DNA of 64,000 bases from Chryseobacterium sp. ZHDP1 (GTDB taxonomy: Bacteria; Bacteroidota; Bacteroidia; Flavobacteriales; Weeksellaceae): positions 3,596,001-3,660,000 of the forward strand of contig NZ_CP075682.1 in assembly GCF_018603435.1 (NCBI RefSeq), given 5' to 3'. Both the position numbers and the translations under genes were made by a program. The notes beneath the pieces were generated by a model. That model did no database searches. It was not told the origin of the DNA and worked only from the letters and a program-made list of their open reading frames with translations. Of the stretch, positions 56,348 to 64,000 are shown in pieces (positions within the stretch are counted from its first letter, which is position 1; each line of letters starts with the position of its first letter).

Positions 56348-59008
56348 ATGAAATATTTAAGATTATCGGGGCTTGAGCCTTTGATTATTACACCGGAAAG
56401 CAACTTTATCAACGTTGGAGAAAGAACCAATGTTGCCGGTTCAAAGAAATTTTTAAGATTAATAAAAGAAGAAAAGTTCGGGGAAGCGCTCGATATTGCA
56501 CGGCATCAGGTTGAAGGCGGTGCGCAGATTCTCGACGTTAATTTTGACGATGGACTGATCGACGGAAAGGCTTCCATGATTAAATTTTTAAACCTGATTG
56601 CCTCAGAACCGGACATCGCAAGAATTCCTCTGATGATCGATTCTTCAAAATGGGAAATTCTGGAAGCAGGATTGCAGGTTGCACAGGGAAAATGTGTGGT
56701 TAATTCCATCAGCTTAAAAGGAGGTGAAGAAGAATTCATCAAACAGGCAAAAGCCATCAAAAGATACGGAGCCGCTGTGATCGTCATGGCTTTTGATGAG
56801 GTGGGACAAGCCGATACCTACGAACGCAGAATCGAAATATCAAAACGTTCCTATGATATTTTAGTGAATCGTTTAAATTTCCCTGCCGAAGATATTATTT
56901 TCGACTTAAATATTTTCCCTGTGGCAACAGGAATGGATGAACACCGCAGAAATGCCATCGATTTTATTGAAGCAACAAGATGGGTTCGTCAGAATCTTCC
57001 GTATGCATCCGTAAGTGGAGGAGTTTCCAATGTTTCGTTCTCGTTCCGTGGAAATGATACGGTAAGAGAAGCGATGCACTCGGTTTTCCTGTATCATGCG
57101 ATTCAGGCAGGAATGAACATGGGAATTGTAAATCCTGCGATGCTGGAAGTTTATGATGAAATCAATAAAGAACTTCTGGAGCTTGTTGAAGATGTGATTC
57201 TCGATAAAAGAGAAGATGCTACAGAAAGACTTCTTGATTATTCTGAAAAACATAAATCCGTTAAGAAAGAAAAGTTTGAAGATTTAGAATGGAGAAATCA
57301 TCCTTTGCAGGAAAGAATCACCCATGCTTTGGTAAAAGGAATCGACCGTTTTATCGAGGAAGATGTGGAAGAAGCAAGATTACAGGCAGAAAAACCGCTT
57401 CATGTGATTGAAATTAATTTAATGACCGGAATGGGCGTTGTCGGAGATCTGTTCGGAAGCGGAAAAATGTTCTTGCCACAGGTTGTAAAATCGGCGAGAG
57501 TGATGAAAAAAGCGGTGGCTTATTTACAGCCGTTCATCGAAGCAGAAAAAGACGGAACAAAACCAGCCAATGGAAAAATTTTGATGGCAACGGTAAAAGG
57601 AGATGTTCATGATATCGGAAAAAATATAGTAAGCGTTGTGTTAGGCTGTAACAACTACGAAATTGTAGATCTTGGCGTAATGGTTCCGGCTGAAAAAATT
57701 ATTCAGACCGCGATTGAAGAGAAAGTCGATGTGATCGGACTTAGTGGGTTAATTACACCAAGTCTGGATGAAATGGTATACATCGCACAGGAACTGGAAA
57801 GACAGAATTTAAATTTCCCTTTGCTGATCGGTGGTGCAACGACATCAAAAGCGCATACTGCTGTAAAAATCGATTTAAAATATAAAAACGCAGTAGTTCA
57901 CGTCAATGATGCTTCCAGAGCGGTAAACGTGGTAAGTTCATTATTGGGCGACCGAAATAAAGAATATGTTGATGATCTGAAAAGTGAATATTCTGAATTC
58001 CGTGAAAAGTTCCTGAACAGACAGGTGGAAAAAGACTACGTTTCTATTGAAGAAGCCAGAGAGAATAAGTTTAAAATCGACTGGGAAAATGAAGAAATTT
58101 TTACACCCAATCAGTTAGGAATTACCGTTGTTGAAAATCAGGATCTGAGAGAATTATTGCCTTTCATCGACTGGTCGCCGTTTTTCAGAAGCTGGGATCT
58201 TCATGGCAAATATCCGCAAATTTTAGAAGATGAGATTGTAGGAGCTCAGGCAAAAGAATTGTTCAAAGATGCTCAGGTGATCTTAAAAAGAATTTTGGAT
58301 GAAAAGTTATTAACGGCAAAAGCTATTTTCGGAATTTTCAAAGCCAATTCCAACGAAACGGATGATATTTTAATTTTTGATGAAAACAACAATCAGAAAA
58401 CGAAGTTCATTACTTTGAGACAGCAGGCTCAACGTTCAAAAGGGAAAGATTATCTGGCGTTAAGCGATTTTATTGCCCCTGAAAGTTCAGGAAAAACCGA
58501 TTATATGGGAGCTTTCTGTGTAACAACTGGTTTCGGAACAGATGAACTGGCACAGGAATACGAAAAAGCAAATGACGACTACAACGCCATCATGGTAAAA
58601 GCTTTGGCAGACCGTTTTGCAGAAGCCTACGCAGAATTTTTACATAAAAAAGTGAGAACAGAATATTGGGGCTATGCCAATCAGGAAAATTTAACCAATG
58701 AAGAATTGATTGCTGAAAAGTATAAAGGAATTCGTCCCGCTCCGGGTTATCCTGCGTGTCCGGATCACTTGGAAAAACACGCAATCTGGGATTTACTAAA
58801 AGTGGAAGAAAATATCGGTGTTTACCTGACGGAAAGTTTAGCAATGTTCCCGACTGCTTCAGTTTCCGGATATTATTTCGGAAGTCCGCACGCCAAATAT
58901 TTCGGATTGGGGAAAATCGCAGAAGATCAGCTGAAAGATTACTCCGTAAGAAAAGGAATTTCTTTGCAGGAAGCGAGAAAGTGGTTGAATCCTAATTTAG
59001 CAGATTAA
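56348..59008 (+). CDS. metH: Methionine synthase, C-terminal part (pterin, B12, activation domains)
   Basis: The ATG at 56348 is preferred over a TTG at 56345. The 886-residue protein has a pterin-binding domain (about 20-290, [15 protein letters not shown]), the cobalamin-binding cap and the B12 domain with [11 protein letters not shown] (near 419) and [12 protein letters not shown]. It ends with the AdoMet-binding activation domain, with [17 protein letters not shown] and [17 protein letters not shown]. Methyl transfer from methyltetrahydrofolate to cobalamin occurs here, while homocysteine binding is on the separate chain. Confidence 0.95.
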   Translation: MKYLRLSGLEPLIITPESNFINVGERTNVAGSKKFLRLIKEEKFGEALDIARHQVEGGAQILDVNFDDGLIDGKASMIKFLNLIASEPDIARIPLMIDSSKWEILEAGLQVAQGKCVVNSISLKGGEEEFIKQAKAIKRYGAAVIVMAFDEVGQADTYERRIEISKRSYDILVNRLNFPAEDIIFDLNIFPVATGMDEHRRNAIDFIEATRWVRQNLPYASVSGGVSNVSFSFRGNDTVREAMHSVFLYHAIQAGMNMGIVNPAMLEVYDEINKELLELVEDVILDKREDATERLLDYSEKHKSVKKEKFEDLEWRNHPLQERITHALVKGIDRFIEEDVEEARLQAEKPLHVIEINLMTGMGVVGDLFGSGKMFLPQVVKSARVMKKAVAYLQPFIEAEKDGTKPANGKILMATVKGDVHDIGKNIVSVVLGCNNYEIVDLGVMVPAEKIIQTAIEEKVDVIGLSGLITPSLDEMVYIAQELERQNLNFPLLIGGATTSKAHTAVKIDLKYKNAVVHVNDASRAVNVVSSLLGDRNKEYVDDLKSEYSEFREKFLNRQVEKDYVSIEEARENKFKIDWENEEIFTPNQLGITVVENQDLRELLPFIDWSPFFRSWDLHGKYPQILEDEIVGAQAKELFKDAQVILKRILDEKLLTAKAIFGIFKANSNETDDILIFDENNNQKTKFITLRQQAQRSKGKDYLALSDFIAPESSGKTDYMGAFCVTTGFGTDELAQEYEKANDDYNAIMVKALADRFAEAYAEFLHKKVRTEYWGYANQENLTNEELIAEKYKGIRPAPGYPACPDHLEKHAIWDLLKVEENIGVYLTESLAMFPTASVSGYYFGSPHAKYFGLGKIAEDQLKDYSVRKGISLQEARKWLNPNLAD

Positions 59009-59067
59009 TTTTTCTATCATATAATTAAAGACAAAAAAATGATAATACATAAATTGATAAAAAAAAG

Positions 59068-60066
59068 ATGAAAAAAATATTATTTCTAATGATGCTTACT
59101 AATCTTGTTAGAGCACAAATTATTTATTCAGCAGATATTTCAAATTACCAAGCCGGACAAAGTTTGTTAGGACAATATGGATGGAGTGAAGTACCGTATT
59201 TAAGTACATACAATAATCATATGCAGGTGGAAAACTTTCCAATGAGTTATTTGAATTATGGGACTACAAATAAGGCATTACATTATGTTCCTAATCTAAA
59301 TACGCCATTACAAATATTTGCAAATAACACAACTACTACAGAAGCAAACTACTATTTTGCCTTCTTATTAAACGTGCAAAGTGCAATTATAACAGATCAA
59401 ATTACATCATTGGATTTTGTTCAATTACATTCAGGAAATAATCTTGTATTTAGAATAATGACTTCCGGAACTGGAAACGGATATCAAATAAGATTTGGAA
59501 AAATGGATACAGAAGTGGCTCCTACGGTTCTTAATTTTAATCAAACCTATTTATTGGTTTTTAAATACTCACAAAATTCCGCAAGTTTATCAGATGATAA
59601 TATTTCATTGTTTATTAATCCGGATGTAAGCTTAAATGAACCGCTTCCTCATTATACAAATTACTCAGGAAGTGATGTTAATTCTTCATTAGCAATAAAC
59701 AAAATTTATTTAACACAAAATAATGCAACTTATAATGGATTTAAGGCTTATATATCTCAGCCTAAAATTTGTATGAATTGGAATGACCTGAAAAATTTAC
59801 AGACTTTAGCGATTAATGATAACAAAAGGAGTGAAAATGAGTTTCGTATTATTGAAAATCCTATAAAAAATAATATCCTTAAAATTAAATCTCCGGATGG
59901 TATTTCAGATTATAATATTGATATTTATGATATTTCAGGAAAAAAAATAATGAATAACCTAAAAATGAAATCTGAAATAGATATCTCTAATCTAAAAGAA
60001 GGGGAATACTTTCTTAAAATTTTAGAAAAACATGAAAAAACTTTAAAATTTCTAAAAGTCAGATAA
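59068..60066 (+). CDS. T9SS type A sorting-domain secreted protein
   Basis: The 332-residue protein has a signal peptide (MMLTNLVRAQ) and a C-terminal T9SS type A sorting domain (about 255-332, with IIENPIKNNILKIKSPDG, DIYDISGKKI, LKEGEYFLKI and a final KFLKVR). Between them is a beta-rich domain of unknown role with a LamG-like look. It is exported by the type IX system. It is more AT-rich than the methionine genes on both sides and shares the TAATG junction with metF (1-nt overlap), so it is an insertion into the operon. Confidence 0.85.
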   Translation: MKKILFLMMLTNLVRAQIIYSADISNYQAGQSLLGQYGWSEVPYLSTYNNHMQVENFPMSYLNYGTTNKALHYVPNLNTPLQIFANNTTTTEANYYFAFLLNVQSAIITDQITSLDFVQLHSGNNLVFRIMTSGTGNGYQIRFGKMDTEVAPTVLNFNQTYLLVFKYSQNSASLSDDNISLFINPDVSLNEPLPHYTNYSGSDVNSSLAINKIYLTQNNATYNGFKAYISQPKICMNWNDLKNLQTLAINDNKRSENEFRIIENPIKNNILKIKSPDGISDYNIDIYDISGKKIMNNLKMKSEIDISNLKEGEYFLKILEKHEKTLKFLKVR

Positions 60067-61025
60067 TGAAAATCACAGACCATATAAAAAACGCAAACGG
60101 AAAAACCTTATTTTCTCTTGAAGTTGTTCCGCCACAAAAAGGAATCGGAATCGAAGATCTGTATAAAAATATTGACCCTTTGATGGAATTTAAACCGCCA
60201 TTCATCGACGTTACGACTTCACGAGAAGAATATATTTACATCGACAAAGGAAACGGATTAATGGAACGCAGAATTACCCGAATGCGTCCCGGAACGTTGG
60301 GAATCTGTGCTTCCATTCAACATAAATACAATGTAGATACCGTTCCGCATCTGCTTTGCGGAGGTTTTACAAAAGAAGAAACAGAATATCTTCTGGTGGA
60401 TTGTATGTATCTCGGAATTGATAACGTAATGGCTCTCAGAGGCGATGCGATGAAAGGACATCAGTATTTTGAGCCAACTCAGGGTGGTCACGGAAGTGCA
60501 ATGGAATTGGTTCACCAGATTAACGATCTGGGAAGAGGAAAATATCTGCATAATCAGGATGAAATTTGTGATGAGCATAATAAGTTCTGCATCGGCGTTG
60601 CCGGTTATCCCGAAAAGCACATGGAAGCACCTTCAATGAATTATGATCTGAAATGGCTGAAACAAAAAGTAGATGCAGGAGCAGATTATATCGTGACCCA
60701 AATGTTTTTCGATAATAAAAAATTCATTGAATTCGTTCAGAAAGCCAGAGAAATGGGAATCACGGTTCCTATTATCCCGGGAATTAAACCAATTGCCACG
60801 AAAAAGCATTTAAAGATTTTGCCTCAGGTTTTTAAAATTGATCTTCCGGAAGATTTAATAAATGAAGTCGAAAATGCCAAAAATAACGAAGCCGTAAAAC
60901 AAATCGGAATCGAATGGGCAATCGCACAGTGCAGAGAACTGCTGGAATTCGGAGTTCCTGTTCTGCATTTTTATTCGATGGGGAAAAGTGATAATATTAA
61001 AAAAGTAGCCGGAGCGCTATTCTAA
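60066..61025 (+). CDS. metF: Methylenetetrahydrofolate reductase
   Basis: MetF makes 5-methyltetrahydrofolate, the methyl donor for MetH. The 319-residue protein has the family features LEVVPPQKG, FIDVTTSREEY, HLLCGGFTKEE, NVMALRGDAMKG and CIGVAGYPEKHMEAPS, followed by AGADYIVTQMFFDNKKF and the C-terminal VPIIPGIKP. It starts within the stop codon of the secreted-protein gene. It is the last gene of the methionine operon, followed by a terminator. Confidence 0.95.
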   Translation: MKITDHIKNANGKTLFSLEVVPPQKGIGIEDLYKNIDPLMEFKPPFIDVTTSREEYIYIDKGNGLMERRITRMRPGTLGICASIQHKYNVDTVPHLLCGGFTKEETEYLLVDCMYLGIDNVMALRGDAMKGHQYFEPTQGGHGSAMELVHQINDLGRGKYLHNQDEICDEHNKFCIGVAGYPEKHMEAPSMNYDLKWLKQKVDAGADYIVTQMFFDNKKFIEFVQKAREMGITVPIIPGIKPIATKKHLKILPQVFKIDLPEDLINEVENAKNNEAVKQIGIEWAIAQCRELLEFGVPVLHFYSMGKSDNIKKVAGALF

Positions 61026-61050
61026 TAAAGTGAAAAATGAATATTTGAGA

Positions 61051-61076
61051 GTTCTGCAGAATGCAGAACTTTTTTA
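61051..61076 (+). terminator. Terminator after metF
   Basis: GTTCTGCA (61051-61058) and TGCAGAAC (61062-61069) form a perfect 8-bp stem with a GAA loop, followed by TTTTTTA. It ends the 11-kb methionine operon. Confidence 0.9.
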
Positions 61077-61115
61077 TAGGGTTTTCGGCGGCGAAGCCGC
61101 CGAAAACCCTATAAA
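61073..61115. repeat. Perfect 20-bp inverted repeat with a GAA loop
   Basis: TTTATAGGG-TTTTCGGCGGC on the left pairs completely with GCCGCCGAAAACCC-TATAAA on the right, with only GAA between them. The GC-rich centre stands out in AT-rich DNA. It sits directly after the metF terminator and ends 1 nt before the stop of the convergent gene. Confidence 0.9.
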
Positions 61116-62270
61116 TCATAAAACAGGATGTCTTTCAAACTCTTTATTCCTGTCAAAAAGATAACGGTATGTCGCTAATTTTCGGGTGACTGTAGTATCA
61201 AGATTTTCTGCAATCTTAATCATCTTAGGATTAAAATCCCCAATCCACTGCATTTCTGTCACTTTAAAATCCGTATGTTTTCTCAAATGCTGTGTTCCTT
61301 CCCAGATCATGTAGCCTTCAAGACCTTTCTTTTGCCATTCCGGAACAACACCGAAAACCAGACCAACCATTTTTTCGTTCTTCTTAAACTGTTTGATCCA
61401 GAGAAACTTCAGCTTTTCCCAGATCCCGAATTTCCCATTCAGATATTTAAACCACTGATTCGTATCCGGAAGATTCATCCACATCGCAATCGGTTTTTCA
61501 TTTTCATAAACAAACCATGAAATATGTTCATTGATGATCGGTTTCATGGTTTTGAACATTTTCAGAACTTTAGATTCCTGCATACATTTTCCTTCGCCGT
61601 GTGCAGCCCACGCTTTATTATAAATTTCAGTAAAATCTTTGGCAAATTTTTCCAGATTATTTTTCGTCATGGGTTTTGCGGAAAGATCAGGATTTTTACT
61701 GTGTTTGGCGTGCATTACCGTAAAAAGTCTCGAAACTTCGGCAAAAATAGGTCTTGAAAAACAAAGCTGTTCAAAATAAATTTTAAACCCGTAGTTTTCA
61801 AAAAGATCTTTGTAATAAGGGAAATTATAATTCATTCCGTACAAAGGTTCGATAAAACCTTCAATTACCAATCCCCAGAATTTGTCACGCTCCCCGAAAT
61901 TAATCGGTCCGTCCATTGCTTCCATTCCCCTTTCCTGGAGCCAGCTTTTGCAGTGATCAAAAATAAAATTTGCAGTTTCCTGATCGTTTACACAGTCGAA
62001 AAATCCGATTCCGCCGGTTGGCTGTTTTTGCTGATAGCTTTCGTTGATAAAAACCGCAACTTTGCCTACGGTTTTATTTTCTTTATTTTTAAACAAAAAT
62101 CTTGCGCATTCCCCGTTTTTAAAAAACCTGTTTTTCTGAGGATTAAAAACATCTTCAATATCAATATTTCTGGGTCTTATATAGTTTTTGTCTTTTCGAT
62201 AAAGCCTTGCCGGAAATTCTAAAAATTCCTTCCTCTGGGATTCGTTTTGTACTTCTTCAGCAATAATCAT
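61116..62270 (-). CDS. GNAT-superfamily-like protein
   Basis: I choose the ATG at 62270 (MIIAEEVQNESQRKEFLEFP), since the extension to 62315 is weak. The 384-residue protein resembles an N-acetyltransferase-like family: a middle part has GGIGFFDCVNDQETANFIFD and AMDGPINFGERDKFWGLVIEG, with a C-terminal LVFGVVPEWQKKGLEGYMIW stretch similar to acetyl-CoA-binding loops. The substrate is unknown. It is divergent from folE. Confidence 0.75.
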   Translation of the reverse strand: MIIAEEVQNESQRKEFLEFPARLYRKDKNYIRPRNIDIEDVFNPQKNRFFKNGECARFLFKNKENKTVGKVAVFINESYQQKQPTGGIGFFDCVNDQETANFIFDHCKSWLQERGMEAMDGPINFGERDKFWGLVIEGFIEPLYGMNYNFPYYKDLFENYGFKIYFEQLCFSRPIFAEVSRLFTVMHAKHSKNPDLSAKPMTKNNLEKFAKDFTEIYNKAWAAHGEGKCMQESKVLKMFKTMKPIINEHISWFVYENEKPIAMWMNLPDTNQWFKYLNGKFGIWEKLKFLWIKQFKKNEKMVGLVFGVVPEWQKKGLEGYMIWEGTQHLRKHTDFKVTEMQWIGDFNPKMIKIAENLDTTVTRKLATYRYLFDRNKEFERHPVL

Positions 62271-62343
62271 GATGTAAAATGATAGTAGGCGCGAAAGATA
62301 ATGTTTTTCGCCCAAATTAAATATGACGAACAGATTTTATCCG

Positions 62344-62351
62344 TATTTTTG
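62344..62351 (+). promoter_or_regulatory. -7 promoter element of folE
   Basis: TATTTTTG fits TAnnTTTG. It ends 16 nt before the start codon, which predicts a short leader. Confidence 0.55.
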
Positions 62352-62367
62352 TGCAAATTAAATAAAA

Positions 62368-63033
62368 ATGGTTGATTTTACGGATAACGACGATGATATT
62401 TTCACAGGAAAAGAACATACGCCTATAAGGGAAGATGCTTTTGATAAATCACCGGAAGAAAAAATAGAAAAAATTACCGAACTGTTTGGGGAGATCATGG
62501 AAACGCTGGGTTTAGACATGACCGACGATTCTCTGAAAGACTCTCCGAAACGTGTTGCTAAAATGTACGTAAATGAAATTTTCGGAGGACTTCTTCCAGA
62601 AAACAAACCGGGAATTTCCACATTCTCAAATAAATACAAATACCGCCAAATGTTGGTGGAAAAAGATATCACCGTTTATTCGTTCTGTGAACATCACTTC
62701 CTGCCGATTATCGGAAGAGCACACGTTGCTTACATTTCGAACGGAGAAGTTATAGGTCTTTCAAAAATTAACAGGATTGTGGATTATTATGCAAAAAGGC
62801 CGCAGGTTCAGGAAAGGCTGACGATGCAGATTGTAAACGCTTTAAAAGAAGCTTTAGGAACAAAAGATGTCGCCTGTATCATTGATGCAAAACACCTTTG
62901 CGTTAACTGCAGAGGAATAAAAGATACCGCAAGTTCTACCATTACCGCAGAATTAAGCGGTATTTTCAGAACCAATCCTATCACAAGACAGGAGTTCCTG
63001 CACTATGTGGGAAGCCATGCGAAATTGGATTAA
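62368..63033 (+). CDS. folE: GTP cyclohydrolase I
   Basis: FolE converts GTP to dihydroneopterin triphosphate, the first step of folate and biopterin synthesis. The 221-residue protein has the zinc and active-site motifs YSFCEHHFLPIIGRAHV (Cys107, His110) and HLCVNCRGIKD (Cys178), and IGLSKINRIVDYYAKRPQVQERLT. The N-terminal 30 residues are acidic and less conserved. Its position near metF is loosely related, as both act in folate metabolism. Confidence 0.96.
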   Translation: MVDFTDNDDDIFTGKEHTPIREDAFDKSPEEKIEKITELFGEIMETLGLDMTDDSLKDSPKRVAKMYVNEIFGGLLPENKPGISTFSNKYKYRQMLVEKDITVYSFCEHHFLPIIGRAHVAYISNGEVIGLSKINRIVDYYAKRPQVQERLTMQIVNALKEALGTKDVACIIDAKHLCVNCRGIKDTASSTITAELSGIFRTNPITRQEFLHYVGSHAKLD

Positions 63034-63058
63034 ATGAAAAATTGTACTATTTTTAACA

Positions 63059-63697
63059 ATGTTAAATGATATTAAATATGAACTCCAATATATCCTTTCA
63101 GGAAAGAGCGAAGTTAAGTATGGAAATACTATCCAAACAATCGCCGGTTACCTTAGAAGAAGCCAAGAAACAGGCAGGCTGGCTTCAAAAGAAAAGTATT
63201 TCAAAAGAAAAGAAACATTATAGTTAATCGATTGGATTAATTTTAATAACTTTTGGTATAATACGATAGATTTTAATCTGTTTGTATCAGAAGGAGCGGA
63301 ACAAAAAGTATATTTGAAAGATGATAGTTTTGTTTTAAAGCTGAATGATTCTATTTACTATGAATCATGGCTGGATTACTTTCATAATCTTCTTTTAAAT
63401 AATTATTTTTTTCCGGATACAGCATATGAATTAATTGGATTTTATTTGAATTCAGACAGTTTATATGCAGTTGTTAAACAAAGATTTGTTAAATTAGATC
63501 AGTTAACTGATCTCAGAGAAGTTAAAAGTTTTCTTGGTAATAATGGATTTGAAAATATAAGAAACAATGATTATTATAACTCTTCCTTAGGAATTATTCT
63601 GGAAGATCTCCATGACGAAAATGTCATTACACAAAAAGGAGTGTTATATTTTATTGATACCGTTTTTTATATTAAACCTGAAATTTTCTGGAAGTAA
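63059..63697 (+). pseudogene. Polyvalent-kinase-like protein with an in-frame amber codon
   Basis: From ATG at 63059 the frame runs 54 codons to a TAG at 63221-63223, then continues open in the same frame to a TAA at 63697 (157 more codons). The whole product would be about 211 residues. The downstream part has kinase-like features: EGAEQKVYL (glycine-rich loop), FVLKLND (beta-3 Lys), LEDLHDENV (catalytic loop) and LYFIDTVFY (metal Asp). This matches the polyvalent protein kinase type as I recall it. The upstream part includes NTIQTIAGYLRR, also family-like. The simplest reading is a nonsense-mutated gene; suppression of the stop is a less likely alternative. Confidence 0.7.
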
Positions 63698-63703
63698 ATT
63701 ATA

Positions 63704-63781
63704 ATGATAAAATTTAAAAAAGTTTCATACAAGATATTTGTAACAACCATTATTTGTTGTTGCTGTAACTGCTGCTTTTAA
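63704..63781 (+). CDS. 25-codon mini-ORF with a run of Cys codons, putative leader peptide of cysS
   Basis: ATG at 63704 opens a 25-residue ORF that ends in TAA at 63781. The product is MIKFKKVSYKIFVTT followed by IICCCCNCCF. Six of seven consecutive codons are Cys (TGT/TGC, 63755-63775). The ORF starts 6 nt after the previous gene and ends 67 nt before the start of cysteinyl-tRNA synthetase. A hairpin (63740-63763) covers the Cys codons, and another (AAAAGAT-gaaa-ATCTTTT, 63780-63797) follows the stop. I infer that ribosome stalling at Cys codons, when charged tRNA-Cys is scarce, changes folding and raises cysS expression. A small secreted or metal-binding peptide is the alternative. Confidence 0.55.
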   Translation: MIKFKKVSYKIFVTTIICCCCNCCF

Positions 63782-63797
63782 AAGATGAAAATCTTTT
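63780..63797 (+). promoter_or_regulatory. Hairpin between Cys-rich mini-ORF and cysS
   Basis: AAAAGAT and ATCTTTT form a 7-bp AT-rich stem with a GAAA tetraloop, starting at the stop codon of the mini-ORF. There is no clear T-tract after it, so it may be an element of an alternative structure rather than a full terminator. Confidence 0.5.
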
Positions 63798-63848
63798 AAT
63801 CAATAAAACTTTAAACTAAATTTAAAATCATTAAATCAAATTAAAAAA

Positions 63849-64000
63849 ATGCAACTAAAAATATACAACTCGCTTGCGGGAGAAAAAGAAATATTCAAAC
63901 CGATTTTGGAAGGAAATGTAGGAATGTACGTTTGTGGACCGACCGTTTACAGCAATGTACACTTGGGAAATGTAAGAACCTTCCTTTCTTTCGATTTTAT
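63849..64000 (+). CDS. cysS: Cysteinyl-tRNA synthetase, 3' end outside window
   Basis: This enzyme charges tRNA-Cys with cysteine. Only the first 50 codons are in the window. They show the family start [16 protein letters not shown] and the zinc/HIGH region [20 protein letters not shown] (Cys zinc ligand and HLGN form of the HIGH motif). The start ATG at 63849 is preceded by an A-rich stretch. The poly-Cys mini-ORF lies upstream, so a control by cysteine supply is possible. Confidence 0.93.
   Translation, partial: MQLKIYNSLAGEKEIFKPILEGNVGMYVCGPTVYSNVHLGNVRTFLSFDF

Overview
The window is AT-rich bacterial DNA that looks like a Chryseobacterium-type member of the Flavobacteriia (Bacteroidota). 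The evidence is a type IX secretion C-terminal signal, a GLPGLI-family protein, an OMP_b-brl_3 outer membrane barrel, an OmpA protein with TSP3 repeats, a MetH split into two polypeptides, and repeated Bacteroidota promoters of the form TAnnTTTG a few bases upstream of start codons. No rRNA, tRNA, CRISPR array or transposase was seen.

Layout. 1-4.7 kb: a 5'-truncated gene, a 7-TM protein and a sensor histidine kinase in one overlapping operon, then three unknown genes (coiled-coil membrane protein, beta-rich protein, exported barrel-like protein). 4.8-7.5 kb: enolase and citrate synthase. 8.1-8.3 kb: a short gene for a double-glycine leader peptide with six cysteines in its core. 8.5-19 kb: two amidinotransferase-fold hydrolases (the second CtlX-like), then AdoMet decarboxylase, a DUF4178 protein, a tiny membrane protein, DUF350, membrane-bound spermidine synthase, a toxin-antitoxin pair, an FAD oxidoreductase and a polytopic membrane protein, apparently a polyamine and surface-modification locus. 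19-26 kb: a GH43-like protein, an esterase broken by a one-base frameshift, an outer membrane barrel receptor and a large lipoprotein. 26-35.5 kb: DUF3817, nadD, recJ, a YbiT-type ABC-F ATPase, smpB, an OmpA porin, yebC, an LpxH-like phosphoesterase and a glycosyltransferase. 35.5-38.8 kb: small genes and a two-copy tandem repeat. 38.8-46 kb: the RDD / SpoIIM / DUF4129 / DUF4350 / MoxR / DUF58 cluster. 46-49.9 kb: a lipoprotein phosphodiester glycosidase, OsmC and a GH63-like glucosidase. 50-61 kb: a SAM-I riboswitch followed by a long methionine operon (metX, homoserine dehydrogenase, metZ, metH N-half, desaturase, metH C-half, T9SS protein, metF). 61-64 kb: a GNAT-like protein, folE, a polyvalent-kinase-like gene with an in-frame amber codon, a poly-cysteine mini-ORF and the start of cysS.

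The most unusual signals are: the 25-codon ORF with six Cys codons in a seven-codon run just upstream of cysS (candidate cysteine-sensing leader peptide); the orphan GG-leader cysteine peptide; the polyamine locus with DUF4178/DUF350 and a predicted redox pair; the desaturase and secreted-protein genes inserted in the methionine operon; and an ABC-F ATPase predicted to keep only one of its two ATP sites.
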